Below the pieces are notes generated by a model. The model was not told the DNA's origin. It made no database searches and saw nothing but the letters and a program-made list of their open reading frames with translations. The translations under genes were made by a program, and so were the position numbers. Shown here in pieces: positions 1 through 12,642 of a stretch of DNA of 64,000 bases. Every line of letters begins with the position of its first letter. The first letter of the stretch is position 1. This DNA comes from Laburnicola sp. R22_1. Its lineage: Eukaryota > Ascomycota > Dothideomycetes > Pleosporales > Didymosphaeriaceae. Location of the stretch: contig JACONQ010000006.1 of the NCBI GenBank assembly GCA_014281115.1, positions 3,534,001-3,598,000 on the forward strand. The letters are read 5' to 3'.

Positions 1-1145
1 GCCAATGACGCGGCAATAGCTGCCATGAGATCGGGATCATCCTCCTCTTCTGGCACCGGTTTTGAGGTTCCGTTCGTTGTCTGCGGTTTTGACGGCTGGA
101 GCTGTGCCTGCGAAACGAATCCAGCCCCAGCCGGTTGCCCCTTTGCCTCTTCCAGACTCATTTCTAGCGCTTTCTTCAGGTCGGCATCGAAACTGTCTTC
201 GACTCGGGGATTTCGTGGCTCCATGGAGCCCTGGTGTAGCGTGCGGCTTGGCTTGGAAGCATCGAAGCCCCTGGGCACAGGAGTCGCCCGGGACTTGCTG
301 GTCAACTTTTCGTGACAACCGTCGTCGACGCGCACAGGGTCCATTATCCCTAGATGCGGAAGGGGAATGTTCTTGCTCGAACAAGCACCGCAAAAGACGT
401 TTCCGCAGTTTCGGCAGTGGTGTTTTCGATTCGTAAAGGTAAAGGCAGTTCGACATCGCATGCAGACGTCCGAGTCGGACCATTCTGGAGGCTACCATGT
501 CTGATCAGCGTTGGATTTCAAGACAGCAACACCGCACTCACCGCACTGCTGTCAAGCATGCTGCTTGCAATGTGTTCCCGGGGCGGAAAGCGAAAGCCTT
601 CGCGTTGTAGGGTCGAGTAGACGTCGTTCAGGTAGCTCAAGCTACTCCAGCCCTCGGCGGCCGCGGCCCACGACTGGATCAGCTCCAGCATCTTGTTCTT
701 GACTTGCTGGTTCGGCGCGACGGCTCCGGGGGCCTTGAGGAGCGAGGTGAGGTTGTCCATGAACTCGCGCGACGCAATCTCCTGGGTGAAGTGTGAGCCG
801 CCGTTCTTTACGCACGTGTCGGTAAGCTGGCTTGGTTAGCGATCGGTACTCTGAACGGAGAGCTCGAGGGCCGTACATTCAGGGCCGCGAGCTGGACGTT
901 GGGGTTCTTGTGCCCTATGCGGCGCTTGAGGGCGCGCATGGCCTCCTTGGGCTGCACCGTCTTGGAGCGGATGACGTCGGAGATTTCGAGATTGAGCGGC
1001 ATGTCCTCCCTGCGCCGAGCGGGTCAGCAGAGCGTTATTGCGGCTTCTGGTAGCTGTAGGGAGCAACATACAAGCTCGACGACGTCGCCCGCTCGATCTG
1101 CTCGTCGAGCGCGCTGTTGGACGAAGAGCCAAACCAGCCGGCCAT
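1..1145 (-). CDS. VPS27: Vps27-type ESCRT-0 subunit (partial, C-terminus off window)
   Basis: Vps27 is the ESCRT-0 subunit that binds PI3P and ubiquitinated cargo on endosomes and recruits ESCRT-I. Exons read 1145-1072, 1009-877, 826-542 and 491 to the window edge, with frame kept across all three introns. The start MAGWFG is the family start. Residues from about 8 to 140 form a VHS domain. The FYVE finger follows at about 165-225, with WSDSDVC, CMRC and the signature RKHHCRNCG. Two ubiquitin-interacting motifs come next (about [16 protein letters not shown], then [13 protein letters not shown]). In the last FYVE zinc pair the usual CDGC reads DDGC, so one cysteine is aspartate. The clathrin-binding C-terminal tail lies beyond position 1. 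The gene is divergent from the DOA4-like gene at 1685. Identification is firm; the introns are inferred by eye. Confidence 0.93.
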
Positions 1146-1684
1146 GGCTGCGGAGGTGTGGCTGCGGCTCGGGCGTGTGTAGGGGGAGTGGGAATCGTGG
1201 CGGCGCGGGTCAACGGGCGCAGTGCTGTGTAGGTGAACTTGCAGGTAGCCGTTCGCTGACAGTATGGTATATGGATGTATGGCTGATGGCTTGGCCCGCT
1301 GCCTGCGACCTACGCAATGCACGCCGCGCCAATCAGTCGGTGGCGGAGGTGGAGGGTCTGGGCCGCCGACCACTACGTGCCTGGCCTTGCTCTTGCTCCA
1401 GTTCACCGCACGCACGTCTGCCGGCGCATCCACTCTTCCGCTCTCTCGTCCCCTGCGACTGTACCGGCGCCGACGCTCCACGCGCCCTCGAGTCCGCTGC
1501 GTCAGCGTCGCACACGCCGCTAGATTGCCCACGGCCTGCCTGCACCCCCGCGCTCACGCGCTCACTCGCTCACTCGACGACGCATCGCCTCTGGTCGCGC
1601 CTTGCTACCATGCCCCACGCCTAGGCTGCGGTGACGAGCGCAGCTGCTCCCTTGCCGCCCCCAGGAGCCCGCCCTACGCATGCC
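1146..1684. promoter_or_regulatory. Shared divergent promoter of VPS27 and the DOA4-like gene, with a uORF
   Basis: 539 bp separate the two start codons, so both promoters and 5' leaders must share this GC-rich interval. On the plus strand a four-codon upstream ORF (ATG at 1610, peptide MPHA, stop TAG) lies 75 bases before the DOA4-like start at 1685. It could lower translation of that gene if it is in the transcript. I see no clear TATA box. Confidence 0.5.
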
Positions 1685-4600
1685 ATGAACAACTCCTCGC
1701 ATGGCGCCCACGGCGGCCCTGGTGCAGACGGCGGGAGGGGCGGCGATGGAGCCGGAGGGCCTCGCGCCCCGGGGGGCCCGTTTCCTCCCATCGCCGCCGT
1801 GACGGCCGCTGCGACTGACGAGGTGAATGGGATGAAAGGACAGCCGGTATCTATTGTCGTCTTGTGCTTGTGGCGGCTGCTAACGGGCCATAGATGGGAC
1901 GGCTGCTGGAAATTGCCAAATACCACATGAACCAGGCGACAGTCATGTTGAACGGACGCCTCTCTCCGGCAGGCGCCTTCTGGGAGTACCTTGTTGCCTA
2001 TCAGCTCATAGTCGAGGTAATTCCAAGGCACCCCGACTACGTCGACCGCATCGAGACGAGCCGCGGTCAGCTGCACCGCGAGTTCAATCAAGTTGCCAAG
2101 GCATGCCACTCCATTCTCTGTCTCTACGGGGGGCTGACCGGGTATAGGAAGTCAGATCAAACGGCGATAGGTTTATGAGTATCAAGAATATAATCGCCAA
2201 TGACAACAAGCGGAATGGTGCTCAGATCCAACCGTCATCACGTCCCAGCTCTGTATGCTTTGCTCGTTCCACTTCTCCTGAATCATCTTCTAAGCTTCTG
2301 ACAGTCCAACGGCATGCACGTACGGCGTGACGACGAACTCATGCTCCCCGATGTTCCCGAGGGTCCACCGCTTGGCCGCACATCCCCAGCAGCACCGTCC
2401 GACCCTGCGCGGCGGAAGCCACTAGTGCAGCCAAAGCCTCCATCACTGCATGGCCGAGCTGTTCACCAGAGCGCATCTTCAGTCGACGGCGTAGGCACGA
2501 CTGGTCTCATCGAGCGGTTCGCAAAACTCACGGGAGCCGCGGCACCAATCGATACGGCTTCTGCACGCTCTAGTCAAGATCTCTCTGTGAAAATGCCCTC
2601 TCCTTCGGATTATGCGGCACGTCCAATGGGTCCCCGAGACATGCCTCCGCCTCCTCCAATACCACTCCTCAACACGCAGTTTGCTGCCGCCTTTCCAAAG
2701 GAGCCGAGCCCCACCTACAGCCCAGCACGAAATCTCTCTCTGCCCGCTAATATCAACCCACCTCGAAGCACCGCTCGCAGTATGGTCGGCACAGACCGCA
2801 TCAACTCTTCTGTCACTTCCAGCGCATCGTACCAGGCGCCAAACGTGAATGGTCACTCCGATAGCTACTTTCCTCACCAAGATAGTGTACCAGGAGATTC
2901 CTCTAGAAGAAAATCTGTTGGCAAGCCCGTGGAAAGTCAAATAACAGCCGACAAACTATATGACTATATGCGAATGTATAACGTCTTACTCATCGACGTC
3001 AGGAGCAGGGAAGACTTTGACGCGGGGCACATTTTTATGCATACTATCATGTGCATAGAGCCGGCCAGCTTACAGGACGGCTTGTCCGCTGAGCAACTCC
3101 ACGAGCGCTTGGTGATTTCCCCGGATGAAGAGATGATTCTTTTCGATCGGCGAAATGAATTCGACTTGGTAATCTACTACGATGAATCGACCAAGACGAA
3201 TGGATTTTTGCACAAGTACAACCCAGACGAGCACGAACGTGCGTTGAAACGATTATACGAGACTCTACATGTATTTAACGAGGACAAGCCTTTAAAACAG
3301 CCTCCTATATTTCTAATGGGGGGGATAGATGCATGGACAGAATTGGTCGGCACGCAAGCTTTGAAGACGACGACGACAGCAGCCATGGTCGCGGATGGGC
3401 AAACGGGGTCGCGCCCACCAAAACGTGCAACGCATCCGGCTCGTCTCATAGTGCAGACTCGAAGGAAGCGCGATTATATGCCCATGGACTTGGAGGAACA
3501 GCGGCGTTGGCTAGATGAAGCTCGTCGAGGAAGAGCTGTTGTGGAGCAGCCTCCACAAGAAGAGGAAGGACACGATGGGGAGTCTCCCCTGTGCCGCACC
3601 ACGGAAGATTTTCTGCGGCGCTATCCGGACATTGAAGATCAACAATCAATGGTCTATGCCCCGTCGCGACCAGAACCGACCAGGCAGTATATGCCGTCTC
3701 CAATACCTCCGCCTCCCTCACGTCCACCGCCATCTATGCCAAGACTTAGCTATACTGGAGTCCACGAACGGCAGCTTACCCGGCAATCAAGTGGAAGTCA
3801 ACCGCCAGTATATGTGTCGGCTGGCCGTGTTGGCTCGAACCGTCTTCACAAGACTGGACTCATAAATTTTGGCGTAACCTGCTACATGAACTCGGTAGTT
3901 CAATGTTTGAGTGCGAATCCGACTCTGACTGCTGCCTTCTTAAACGGTCGCTACGCGGAATCCTTGCAGAGACATAACTGGAAAGGAACAGAAGGCATTT
4001 TGGCTGAAGCTTATGCGACTTTGCTTTCAAACCTGTACAAAGGTGATACCGCCGCAATTCGTCCATCCATGTTTAGGGTAAGTGACGTATCGAACCTGAC
4101 TTTGATATCGCGCCGACACTAATTGATGGCACAGAAAGTGTGTGGGCGTTTCCATCAGAGCTGGCGAGTCGACGAACAACAAGATGCGAAAGAGTTTCTG
4201 GAATTCATGCTGGATATGCTCCACGAAGACCTGAACCCCGTGTATGACAAGGCGCCCCTCCGAGATCTCACAGAAGAAATGGAAATGGCACGGGAACAGC
4301 TCCCTCGTCAGTATGCGGCCAAAATTGAGTGGAATCGTTATATTCATCGCAACTTTTCCTTGATTGGAAACCTGTTTGCTGGACAGCATGCTTCTCAGCT
4401 TACGTGTAAAACGTGTGGAATAACCAGCACTACATTCGAAGCTTTCTGGAGCATCAGTGTGGAGATTAGCCAAGACACGGCCTGCGACATTCGAGATTGC
4501 CTGCGTTCGTATTGTTCGGTGGAAACGCTTGATTCAGGCGACACGTGGAAATGTCCACGTTGCAAGCAACATCGAGAAGCTACGAAGAAGATTACCATTA

Positions 4601-5043
4601 CGCGTGCTCCAGAAACGCTCGTTGTACATTTCAAGCGCTTCAGTGCCTCCCGCGGGGAAAGTGCGCGCAAGATCAGGACACCGGTTTACTTCCCACTGCA
4701 AGGTCTTGATATAGGGCCGTTCATGGAACCACCCATCACGCCAGAAGGCGAAGCAAAAGTTGTCAGCAGTGCAAACGATGCTCTGTCGCATTTGGCTCAG
4801 CTGAAGACGGATCCCGCGATGAATCCTCCATACATGTACAATGCCTACGCCGTCATATTCCACCATGGTGCAACTCTGGGTAGTGGGCATTACACGGCCA
4901 TTGCCAAGGACCGAGCAAAAGGCTGCTGGCGCAACTTCAACGACGATCGCATCCGAGATTTCGAACCCCGACTCTCCACCGAAGAGCGCGAGAAGGCTTA
5001 CGTTGTCTTTTATGAGCGCGAACGAGTTGCCGGTGGCATATAA
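1685..5043 (+). CDS. DOA4: Doa4/Ubp4-type ubiquitin carboxyl-terminal hydrolase
   Basis: This cysteine protease removes ubiquitin from cargo at the endosome before vesicle budding. Exons are 1685-1846, 1894-2091, 2148-2252, 2305-4077 and 4135-5043, giving about 1,048 residues. An N-terminal helical segment (about 55-120) resembles the USP8 dimerisation domain. A rhodanese-like domain follows from about 367 to 500. It has ILFDRRNEF where active rhodaneses carry a cysteine loop, so it is probably non-catalytic, as in Doa4. A proline-rich linker precedes the USP domain. The USP cysteine box NFGVTCYMNS lies near residue 681, the zinc-ribbon pairs are CKTC and CPRC, and the histidine box SGHYTAIA lies near residue 997. 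The second intron has a weak GTTGCC donor and is the least certain junction. The first ATG in frame with good context is 1685. A paralogous Ubp5 assignment is possible. Confidence 0.88.
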
Positions 5044-5576
5044 CCTGAAGTAGATTCTCATCATCACCTTTTTCGATACGTGTACGCCGCCAGTCTTTCG
5101 AGGGTGTTCCTACAGGGCGATGTCTACTGCGTTCTGTCAATCTATACTACATATACTCCTGTTTTTATACCTTTGCATCTTTAGGGAAGCCGGTGAAATA
5201 CGTGGCGTTGGAGAGATTTTGCATAGATGCAGCATTGGTGTTTCTGCATGGGTGGTGTACTTCTTTTCATTCTCCGAGGTTAGGGCTCTATCTTGCGATA
5301 CCAATACACTTTTCGACCCATTTCGGTTGAGACTACTTGAGCTGCAGGCCTCTTTTTCCAACAACTGTGTCGTGTGCCGTTGTATGCAGGAACGCGCTAG
5401 CTGCTAAGCCGAAGATCGGAATGGGAGGAAGCTTGGGCCACCATTTTTTTCTGGCGGTGACTGTCGATAGCGGGCTGATAAAAGCTGCCCCACCGCCTTT
5501 GCGTCTCCCCGGATTTCTCTTTCATCTTCTCCCATTGAGCACTTATACCTAATTCCAAGGACGCGATCTTCACACA

Positions 5577-7131
5577 ATGGCCAAGGGACGCGTTTGTTTG
5601 GCCTACTCTGGTATGTTTAGCCGGTGTTGTAGTCCTATCTCGTGTTGAAGATGGATGGGGTAGTAGAGGGAGGGGCATGTGAGGGGCTTAAGAAACTGAC
5701 GTGACTCGCAGGCGGTCTTGATACGAGCACGATTCTGAAATGGCTTATCGAGGAGGGCTACGAGGTTGTGTGTTTCCTGGCGAATGTTGGGCAGGAAGAG
5801 CCTTGGGATGAGGTCGAGAAGAAGGCGCTCAAGATTGGTGCGCTCAAGATGGTATGCTTCGCTTCTACTATTTCGTTCCCGCCCATCGCGAAGCTAATTT
5901 TGTCAGGTCATTCTAGACCTCCGTCGCGAGTTCGTAGAGGAGCTGTGCTTCCGCGCCGTGCAGTGCAATGCTAGCTACGAGGGACGATACTTGCTGGGTA
6001 CGAGTCTGGCGCGCCCGGTTATTGCGCGTGCGCAGATTAGGGTTGCGCAGCAGGAAGGGTGTGGGTGGGTGAGCCACGGATGCACAGGCAAGGGCAATGA
6101 TCAGGTGCGGTTCGAGCTGGCATTGTGAGTACCCTTGGGCGGATGTGTTGAGGATGGGAATGCTGACTTGGTGATAGCTACACGCTTCAGCCCTCGATCA
6201 AGGTCATCGCGCCGTGGAGGCTACCTGAGTTTTGCGAGAAGTTCAAAGGCCGCCAGGATCTGCTTGACTATGCTGAGCAGCACAACATTCCCGTTACATC
6301 TACGAAGGCGAAGCCGTGGTCTATGGACGCGAATTTGGCGCACTGCAGCTACGAGGCCGGTACGTTCCTCAATGTCAAAGGCGTGGACTTCCAGACTGAC
6401 GGCATGCAGGCATCCTCGAGGACCCGGACATCTCCCCACCAGACGATATGTGGATCATGACTGACTCCCCGCTCAACGCGCCCAACCAGCCCGCAAACAT
6501 CACGATCAAGTTCGAAAAGGGCATCCCGGTCGCCGTGGTCACGCCCGAAAAGACCTACACCGACTCCGTCGAGCTCTTCACATTCCTCAACAAGCTCGGC
6601 TACACACACGGCATCGGCCGCATCGACATCGTCGAGAACCGCTTCATCGGCCTCAAGTCCCGCGGCTGCTACGATTCCCCCGCCATGACGATCCTACGCC
6701 TCGCGCATCTCGATCTCGAGGGGCTAGTCATGGACGCCCAGGTGCGCGCTCTTCGCGACCAATTCGTCAGCCACAACTGGAGCTACCAGTTGTACAACGG
6801 CATGTACTTCTCACCTGAGCGCGAGTTTGTCGAGAACTCGCTGCTGTTCAGCCAGAAGAGGGTAAACGGGGAGGTTAGACTGAGCCTGTACAAGGGGAAT
6901 GCATACGTGCTTGGACGCTCGAGCGAGACGGAGAAGCTGTACTCGGAGGAGGAGGCGAGTATGGATACGTTGGATAACTTCAGCCCCATGGATACTACGG
7001 GGTTCATTGCGATCCAGAGCATCAGGTGAGCTGTGCAAAGAGGAGAAGAGGGGATTGCGCTAACGTGATGTAGGCTCAAGAAGTATGGTCTCCAGATGGC
7101 CGAAGATGGCAACAATATGAGCCGTGCGTAG
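5577..7131 (+). CDS. ARG1: Argininosuccinate synthase
   Basis: The enzyme joins citrulline and aspartate with ATP to form argininosuccinate, the penultimate step of arginine synthesis, in the cytosol. Six exons read 5577-5610, 5712-5851, 5907-6124, 6178-6359, 6410-7025 and 7074-7131, encoding 415 residues, the usual fungal length. The N-terminal PP-loop AYSGGLDTS is split by intron 1. Further family stretches include [40 protein letters not shown] and the C-terminal [11 protein letters not shown]. Every junction is GT-AG and keeps frame. The gene stands alone between the DOA4-like gene and the dynamin-like gene. I see no uORF-type arginine attenuator immediately before the start. Confidence 0.96.
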
Positions 7132-8545
7132 ACGGTTACAGGTATCGATATGACTTGATGAGCGGCGGGAAATGAATGCCAAGGGCACGGTAAAGGCGTC
7201 TAGGCCTGTCGGAAAAAGGGAAAAAAAATAGGCCTTCTTTTATGTAGACCGTGTTCTCCTATTGAAAATTTTCTTGCCTTTTTTTACTTGCTGCTCTGTT
7301 CTTTTTGGTGTTGGTGCAACCTCACCCCTTCTGCTTTCCAACTTCGTAGCTTGAACCTTGTAATACTCGTCCATATATGCACCGCCTTTTGTATCAACAC
7401 ACACGCCTCGGTTGCACTCCTCATCCCATGTCCATATCCATATCTATCCCTAAGCCCCCACCGCTCAAGCCTCTCCACCGCCACCCAAAAACTTCTATCA
7501 CCTATACCCCTACTACCCCATCCCAGCCCAGATAAACCCATCCACTCCACCCCTCCTCCTGCTTCTTAGCTCTAGCATCCCTACCCCCGACCAGCTCGAC
7601 CGACTAAACAACTAACCCAAACGCCCCAGCTGCGCGTTCCGCATCTTTATCGCCCCGTATACCTTTTTTTCTTTTTTTCTTTTTTCATTCTTTAAGAATT
7701 GCGGCCGACAAGTACCTAGGTAGGGAGTATGCGAATGGATCATATAACGCGCGTTCACGGCGCTGGGGGCGGTATAGGAGGCGTCTACGTGTGGGAGGGT
7801 AGGAAGAGGGGTGGGAAGCGCTTTTTCGGGGAGGGGAATAGCGATAGTGACGGTGATGGTGGTGGCGTTGTGGGCGTGTGGGCGTGTCGTGTGGGGAGGG
7901 AAGTAAGTTGGTGAGTTAAGCTTGTATCGGAGGGAGGGGTTAAGACGCAGGTTTCAACTGGTATTTGAGAAGGTGCATGTGGATTGGATGTAGGTATCGT
8001 GCCTAGGGCTTAGGTGCTATTCTTTTTGATAAGAGACAGTGGGGGAGGGGGGAAATGCTATTTACATGGTAACCAAGTTAGTAGAGCAGAACGAGTGCAT
8101 GACGGGGTTCGAAAAACATGTGTGATGGGATGGTATGCATGATACCGAATTGCATTCACCTAAAGCCTCGGGTATCCGAGAGAAATTGTCGCACAGCTCA
8201 AACAGCTTCGCGACTGTTCATGCAACGATGCTACATGGGCGGTGCGTTGCAAAGGCCGGCGACAGATATCCAAAGCTTTGAATACCTTGAATACCGCTAT
8301 ACTCCACTCAAACTTCGATTCAGCCGCAAGAACCTATCCAGTACGCCCCTAGAATCCACAAAGCCAAATGAAATTCGTGTGCGAGAAGCCCTAGAAGGGT
8401 CATCATTTCAACACAGTAACGCGTTGAAAGCTAGGGCGCATTGCTCCAGTGACCTTGATGAGCGGAACGAGTACCGGCCATCTTGCAATCGCTCCATAAT
8501 CTTGCACAGCTACTCCATGATCATCTCATGGCAACTGTTTTTCCA
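7132..8545. other. Intergenic, no gene seen
   Basis: This stretch contains the 3' end of ARG1, a poly-A run near 7216-7230, C-rich sequence at 7400-7620, T-rich runs near 7667-7690, a G-rich stretch at 7750-7920 and the 3' side of the dynamin-like gene. The two genes converge here. Short open frames exist, but none has coding character. Confidence 0.6.
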
Positions 8546-11500
8546 TCATCCTTGGCGACGAAGGCGACCGCTACGCGTGATATCCACCTTCTCCTCGCTG
8601 AGAGGGGTAGATGTCGGCCCAAATGAGCTAGAACCCTGGAGAGCGCTATACCCATTCGACGTTTGTGGAGTGTGGACGTCATAGCCATTCTGCATCTGTG
8701 ACGATCCGACACCGTGCTTCGCCTGTAGGTCATCCAAATGCCGGCGTCCCTCAAGAAGAGCAGTCTTTGTAGCTAGCAGTACCTTGCGGTGCTCCGCCCG
8801 CTCCATGGGCTCTGCAAGAAGCTGCATAGCCTTTTGAGGCCCGTCGTTCTCGTGGATGCCCAGCAACTTGTCCATGTCATCACGGAGTGACATGCGGAGA
8901 CGCTTGAAGAGCTTGGATTCAATGCGCATACAGATTGAATCGTGAAATCGACGAGCAGCGATCATGTAGTAGCTTGTGATCCTCGCGACGACTTTGATCT
9001 GGGATTCGTACGGCTCTTTTGAGAGCTCGTTGAACTTGTCCTTTCGGATCTTGTCTTCTTCACCTGATGAAACTGGGCGCCCTGTATGGTCCTCCATCTC
9101 GTTGATGTAAACATTGAGTCGTGCTTTGAATCGTGCGGCACGATAGGCCTCACGAATGGCGGCTTCCTCGCGTTTGAATATATCCTCATGGAATATGTAC
9201 GGGCCTTCAAGCTCGTCGTTGAGAGACTCGGTTGCCATGGTCTCGCGTTGCTCAATGATGTTCGCAGTCAACATGTCCTCCACGATTTTCCAAGCCTCGC
9301 GATAAAGTTGGCTGCCCATCCACTGCTTGAAATGTTCGTGGAAGATGGAGCGAATTTGTTCTTTCAAAGCGGTCGCTAGTTCCTTGATGAAAGCCTCCAG
9401 CGGAAGGCCCCAGTGTTCGATGGTTGAAAGCATCATTGCGTCAATGAGCTTTCGCTGAAGCTGGCCTGGAATCTTCGACTTTGAGGTCTCAGAGAGGTGC
9501 TCCGCGACCTTGTCAAGCTGAAACATCTTGCGCCGTTCTGTCAAGTCAACGCTACTGTTTTGTTTGCCTGGCTTCCTCTTAGCCGGAGTCGCAAATGCCG
9601 GAGTGGCAAATCGTTGGTTGGGAGTCTTGGTCGGTGTAGGCGTCGACGTAGACTCGAGCTTGCGTTTTTTTTGAGGCGTCTCTGGGACGTCAGGCATGCC
9701 TGTATCATCGTGCTCATCATCTGAATCTAATACCAATGGGTAATTGTGTGACTTCCCCGGGATGTTGGATGAGTAAAGACCCTTATCCAACATGCCCTTT
9801 GTGCTCATTGTGGGTTTCATTGCAAGTAGTCCATCCATGAACCGCTTCTGCATATGACCCCAGGAATTACGCCACATTTTATAAGGGTAATCGGCTTCCA
9901 TCTCTTTACAGACATGGTCAGAGAACTTCTGCAGGATCTCGTTGATGATGCGCGCCGCGCTGTGGGTCGGTGGCCCCGGGATTCGCTGCAACTCCACCTC
10001 GACCTGGTCAAGACGAACTTTCACTTGCTCATGAATCGTTGGCAGGGCCTTGATCATTTGTCCAGCTAATTGCTCAGAAAGATAATTTTGTAAGTTCGCT
10101 GTTCCAAATCTCCCGTGGTACGCCCGGAAGCGGGTTCGCCATGGTTCGGTGGTGGCGAAGAAGCGATTTTCGCCGATACGGGCGTCTTGATGAGTACATC
10201 CGTTATCGAGATCTCGTTGCGAAGGATTCTTCACTACAAAATACCCGTGACCGAGTTTGTATTTCATGCCGTCCAGCACTTCTTGAAGCTGGGAATCCGG
10301 AGTACCCTCGGGAAGGCAATCCGGCTTCGTAAGCACACCTAAACTGTTAGCAATTGTCGGCAACTTTGTCTAAAGTAAGCACATACCTATGCAGCGATCG
10401 GCAGCATTCTCAATACGGGCGATCCCGGAGGCAGAAGAGTTTGCCATATCCCCGTGTAAAGAACAAGCCACCAATACCAAAGAGTCAGGATCTTTGACAT
10501 AATCGGATACCATTGCTCTAACGAAATCCACGTCGTGCGCTTTTTCTGACTGTCCGATTATTCCCGGCAAGTCGTAGAAGGACATGTTGTTGAGCGAAGG
10601 ATGCGCAACATGGATGCAGACAATGTTGGGACAAAAGTCCACTTTAAGAACTGCGTCGTCGTCGCCCAAGGCCGTAGGTACAGTGTGTGTAAAGAGTGAC
10701 GAGTTCTCTAATGGATGAACAAGCGCGAGCTGAGCTCGGCTTATAACCTCTTCAAGCTCACGAGGGGTTGTGCAAGTGGTGAACGGAATGTCCTCTGGAG
10801 TCGTATTCTCCACCCACCCAGGGAATCGTGAACCTGTCACTCCCGTATATACGTGGCTTAAGCGCAGGCTTACGCGGGCAGTCCATTTGGATTGTGGGTT
10901 GGTGGAACCTTCTAGTTTAATGACTGTAGGGCGAAGACGCGAAGTCAGTAAACGTCTTACGTCAATTAAGGACAAGGGCATGCGCATTTCACTTACAGAT
11001 GGGGCATCTAGTACAAGTGCCGGTAGCGCGGGGTGTCCGGATTCCCGAGATTGCTTCGATAACAGACGACTTCCCGGAAGATTGTTCACCTGAAGTAACG
11101 TGAGAAGGATGCGTTGACTATGAAGAGTCTGGAGCTCACCTAATACGACACATTTCGGCAGCTTGATGTCGAGCCGCTGAAGGCCTAAACCCTCCAGACG
11201 ACTGACCACAGAAATTACCTCTTTGACATGAAAGCCCAGGGCGTCCACCTCTCCGCAGAGGGTCGCGGTCGAGTTTCGTCGTTCCTCTGCAAGTTGTTAG
11301 ATTCATGTAAAAGAAGGGCATGTCATTGTAGCCTACCACTGGGTTGTCTGAAGGCGACAGTTTCAGAGCTTTGGTCAAGGTTTGAGATGTCGGTACGTGG
11401 CGATTTGGTCGTATGGGGAGTTGCGTACTCAGCATCGTCGTCGACGAGGCTCATCTCATCATAGACCGTACTGTCGGAGCTGGCTTGTGCGTGCGAAGGC

Positions 11501-11556
11501 GGCGGGGCGGCGCGTGCCGGCTGTCGCAATTTGGATGCTCTCGTGTTGCTCACCAT
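8546..11556 (-). CDS. Dynamin/Mx-like large GTPase
   Basis: Exons are 11556-11337, 11286-11140, 11089-10997, 10923-10387 and 10338-8546, giving 929 residues. The P-loop GEQSSGKSS is created by joining exons 2 and 3 near residue 122. DLPG (G3) is in exon 4, and TKPD (G4) spans the start of exon 5. This is the ordered motif set of dynamin GTPases. The GTPase domain is followed by a long helical stalk. In the stalk region sits a low-complexity insert rich in KRK, T and P (about 550-600) that could be a nuclear signal. A GED-like C-terminal helix region ends before a basic, disordered tail. There is no PH domain or membrane anchor, so it fits the fungal Mx-like group rather than Dnm1, Mgm1 or Vps1. 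The start at 11556 is the first ATG after an unbroken CT-rich leader; a later start at MSLVDD is possible. Confidence 0.85.
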
Positions 11557-11647
11557 TACGTGTGATTTCACCCCGCGAGGCGCGAGAGAGAGGATCGATG
11601 AGACAAAGTGCGCGAGCAACACGGGAAAGAGAGAGAGTGTGTGCGTG

Positions 11648-11702
<55 letters not shown>

Positions 11703-11717
11703 GGAGAGAGAGAGAGA

Positions 11718-11784
<67 letters not shown>
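11648..11784 (+). repeat. GA microsatellite, about 137 bp
   Basis: The plus strand is an almost pure GA dinucleotide run with a few GG interruptions. On the minus strand it is a CT tract lying about 90-230 bases upstream of the dynamin-like start, in its leader or promoter. It stays open in frame on both strands, which produces long spurious Glu/Arg and Ser/Leu ORFs. Confidence 0.95.
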
Positions 11785-11785
<1 letters not shown>

Positions 11786-12642
11786 AGCGACAAAAGAAAG
11801 AGAGGGAGGTGCCAAGAGAGAGAACCTACGAGAAGAGCTTCAGTATTTGAGCGGGGTAAGATCAACTGCGGTGAAAGGTCCATACGTGCAGGACCGTAGG
11901 ACGAAGTAAGTGAAGGGTTGCTCAGTTTCACTGCGACGAGCAGCAGCAAGTTGCAAGTGAGTTGAGAATGCCAAGACTCTCGTCCATGGGCGAGTTTGGC
12001 GGCCATCGGCGTAGACGCATAGTGAACTCTCACGGTCATTAAACCATCTCGCGCTGTGAGCAGGCAGGTGGCTGCATAAAGGGTTGCACGGTTCCGTAGC
12101 TTGTCACTGTCGCATCTTGTGGCGCCTCCGCCCAGAGTGGACAGATCATAGCTAGTGAGCCTTTAGCTATTGAGAGGGAAATGACTGGCCAGAGTGAAAG
12201 CCAGTGCAAAAGACAGCAAGATCAAGTTCTGAGCAATAGCCTACGGCGAGTTGGCACGTCTGACTGCGTAGGTGCACAGTTCTCGTTACGGTGACGACCA
12301 GTCGACTGTTGCTCTCTGCTGACAATCGCCTTCACGATAGATAGTGGTCTCGGCGATACAGAACCTTGGAGGGAAAGGGCAAGCACGAGTGAATAGAGAG
12401 ACGACCGAGCAGCTGCATTCAATGTTGGTACGGTAGCTTGGCGTGGCGAGGACGCTAACGGCCCGACAGATTCCGATACACGTGACGTCTGCAATCGCCG
12501 GGCGGGCAGGGGTGTCGAGAAAAAGTTGAGCGCATCCCTCCCAGTTCACGACCCGGCGACTGCCCTGCCATCCCTCACCCGCCCCATCCAAGCTCGTGTC
12601 CGTTTCCTTGCTTGCTGTTTCTCTCCTCTCACACAATTCAAA
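11785..12642. other. Divergent intergenic between the dynamin-like gene and TIM17
   Basis: Apart from the GA tract next door, I see no RNA gene or repeat here. It must hold the promoters of both genes. A pyrimidine-rich stretch with CTCTCCTCTC lies just before the TIM17 start, typical of fungal leaders. Confidence 0.5.

Noticed and set aside
11531..11899. Long Glu/Arg and Ser/Leu ORFs on both strands
   Set aside because: They are produced by the GA dinucleotide tract, which has no stop in any frame.
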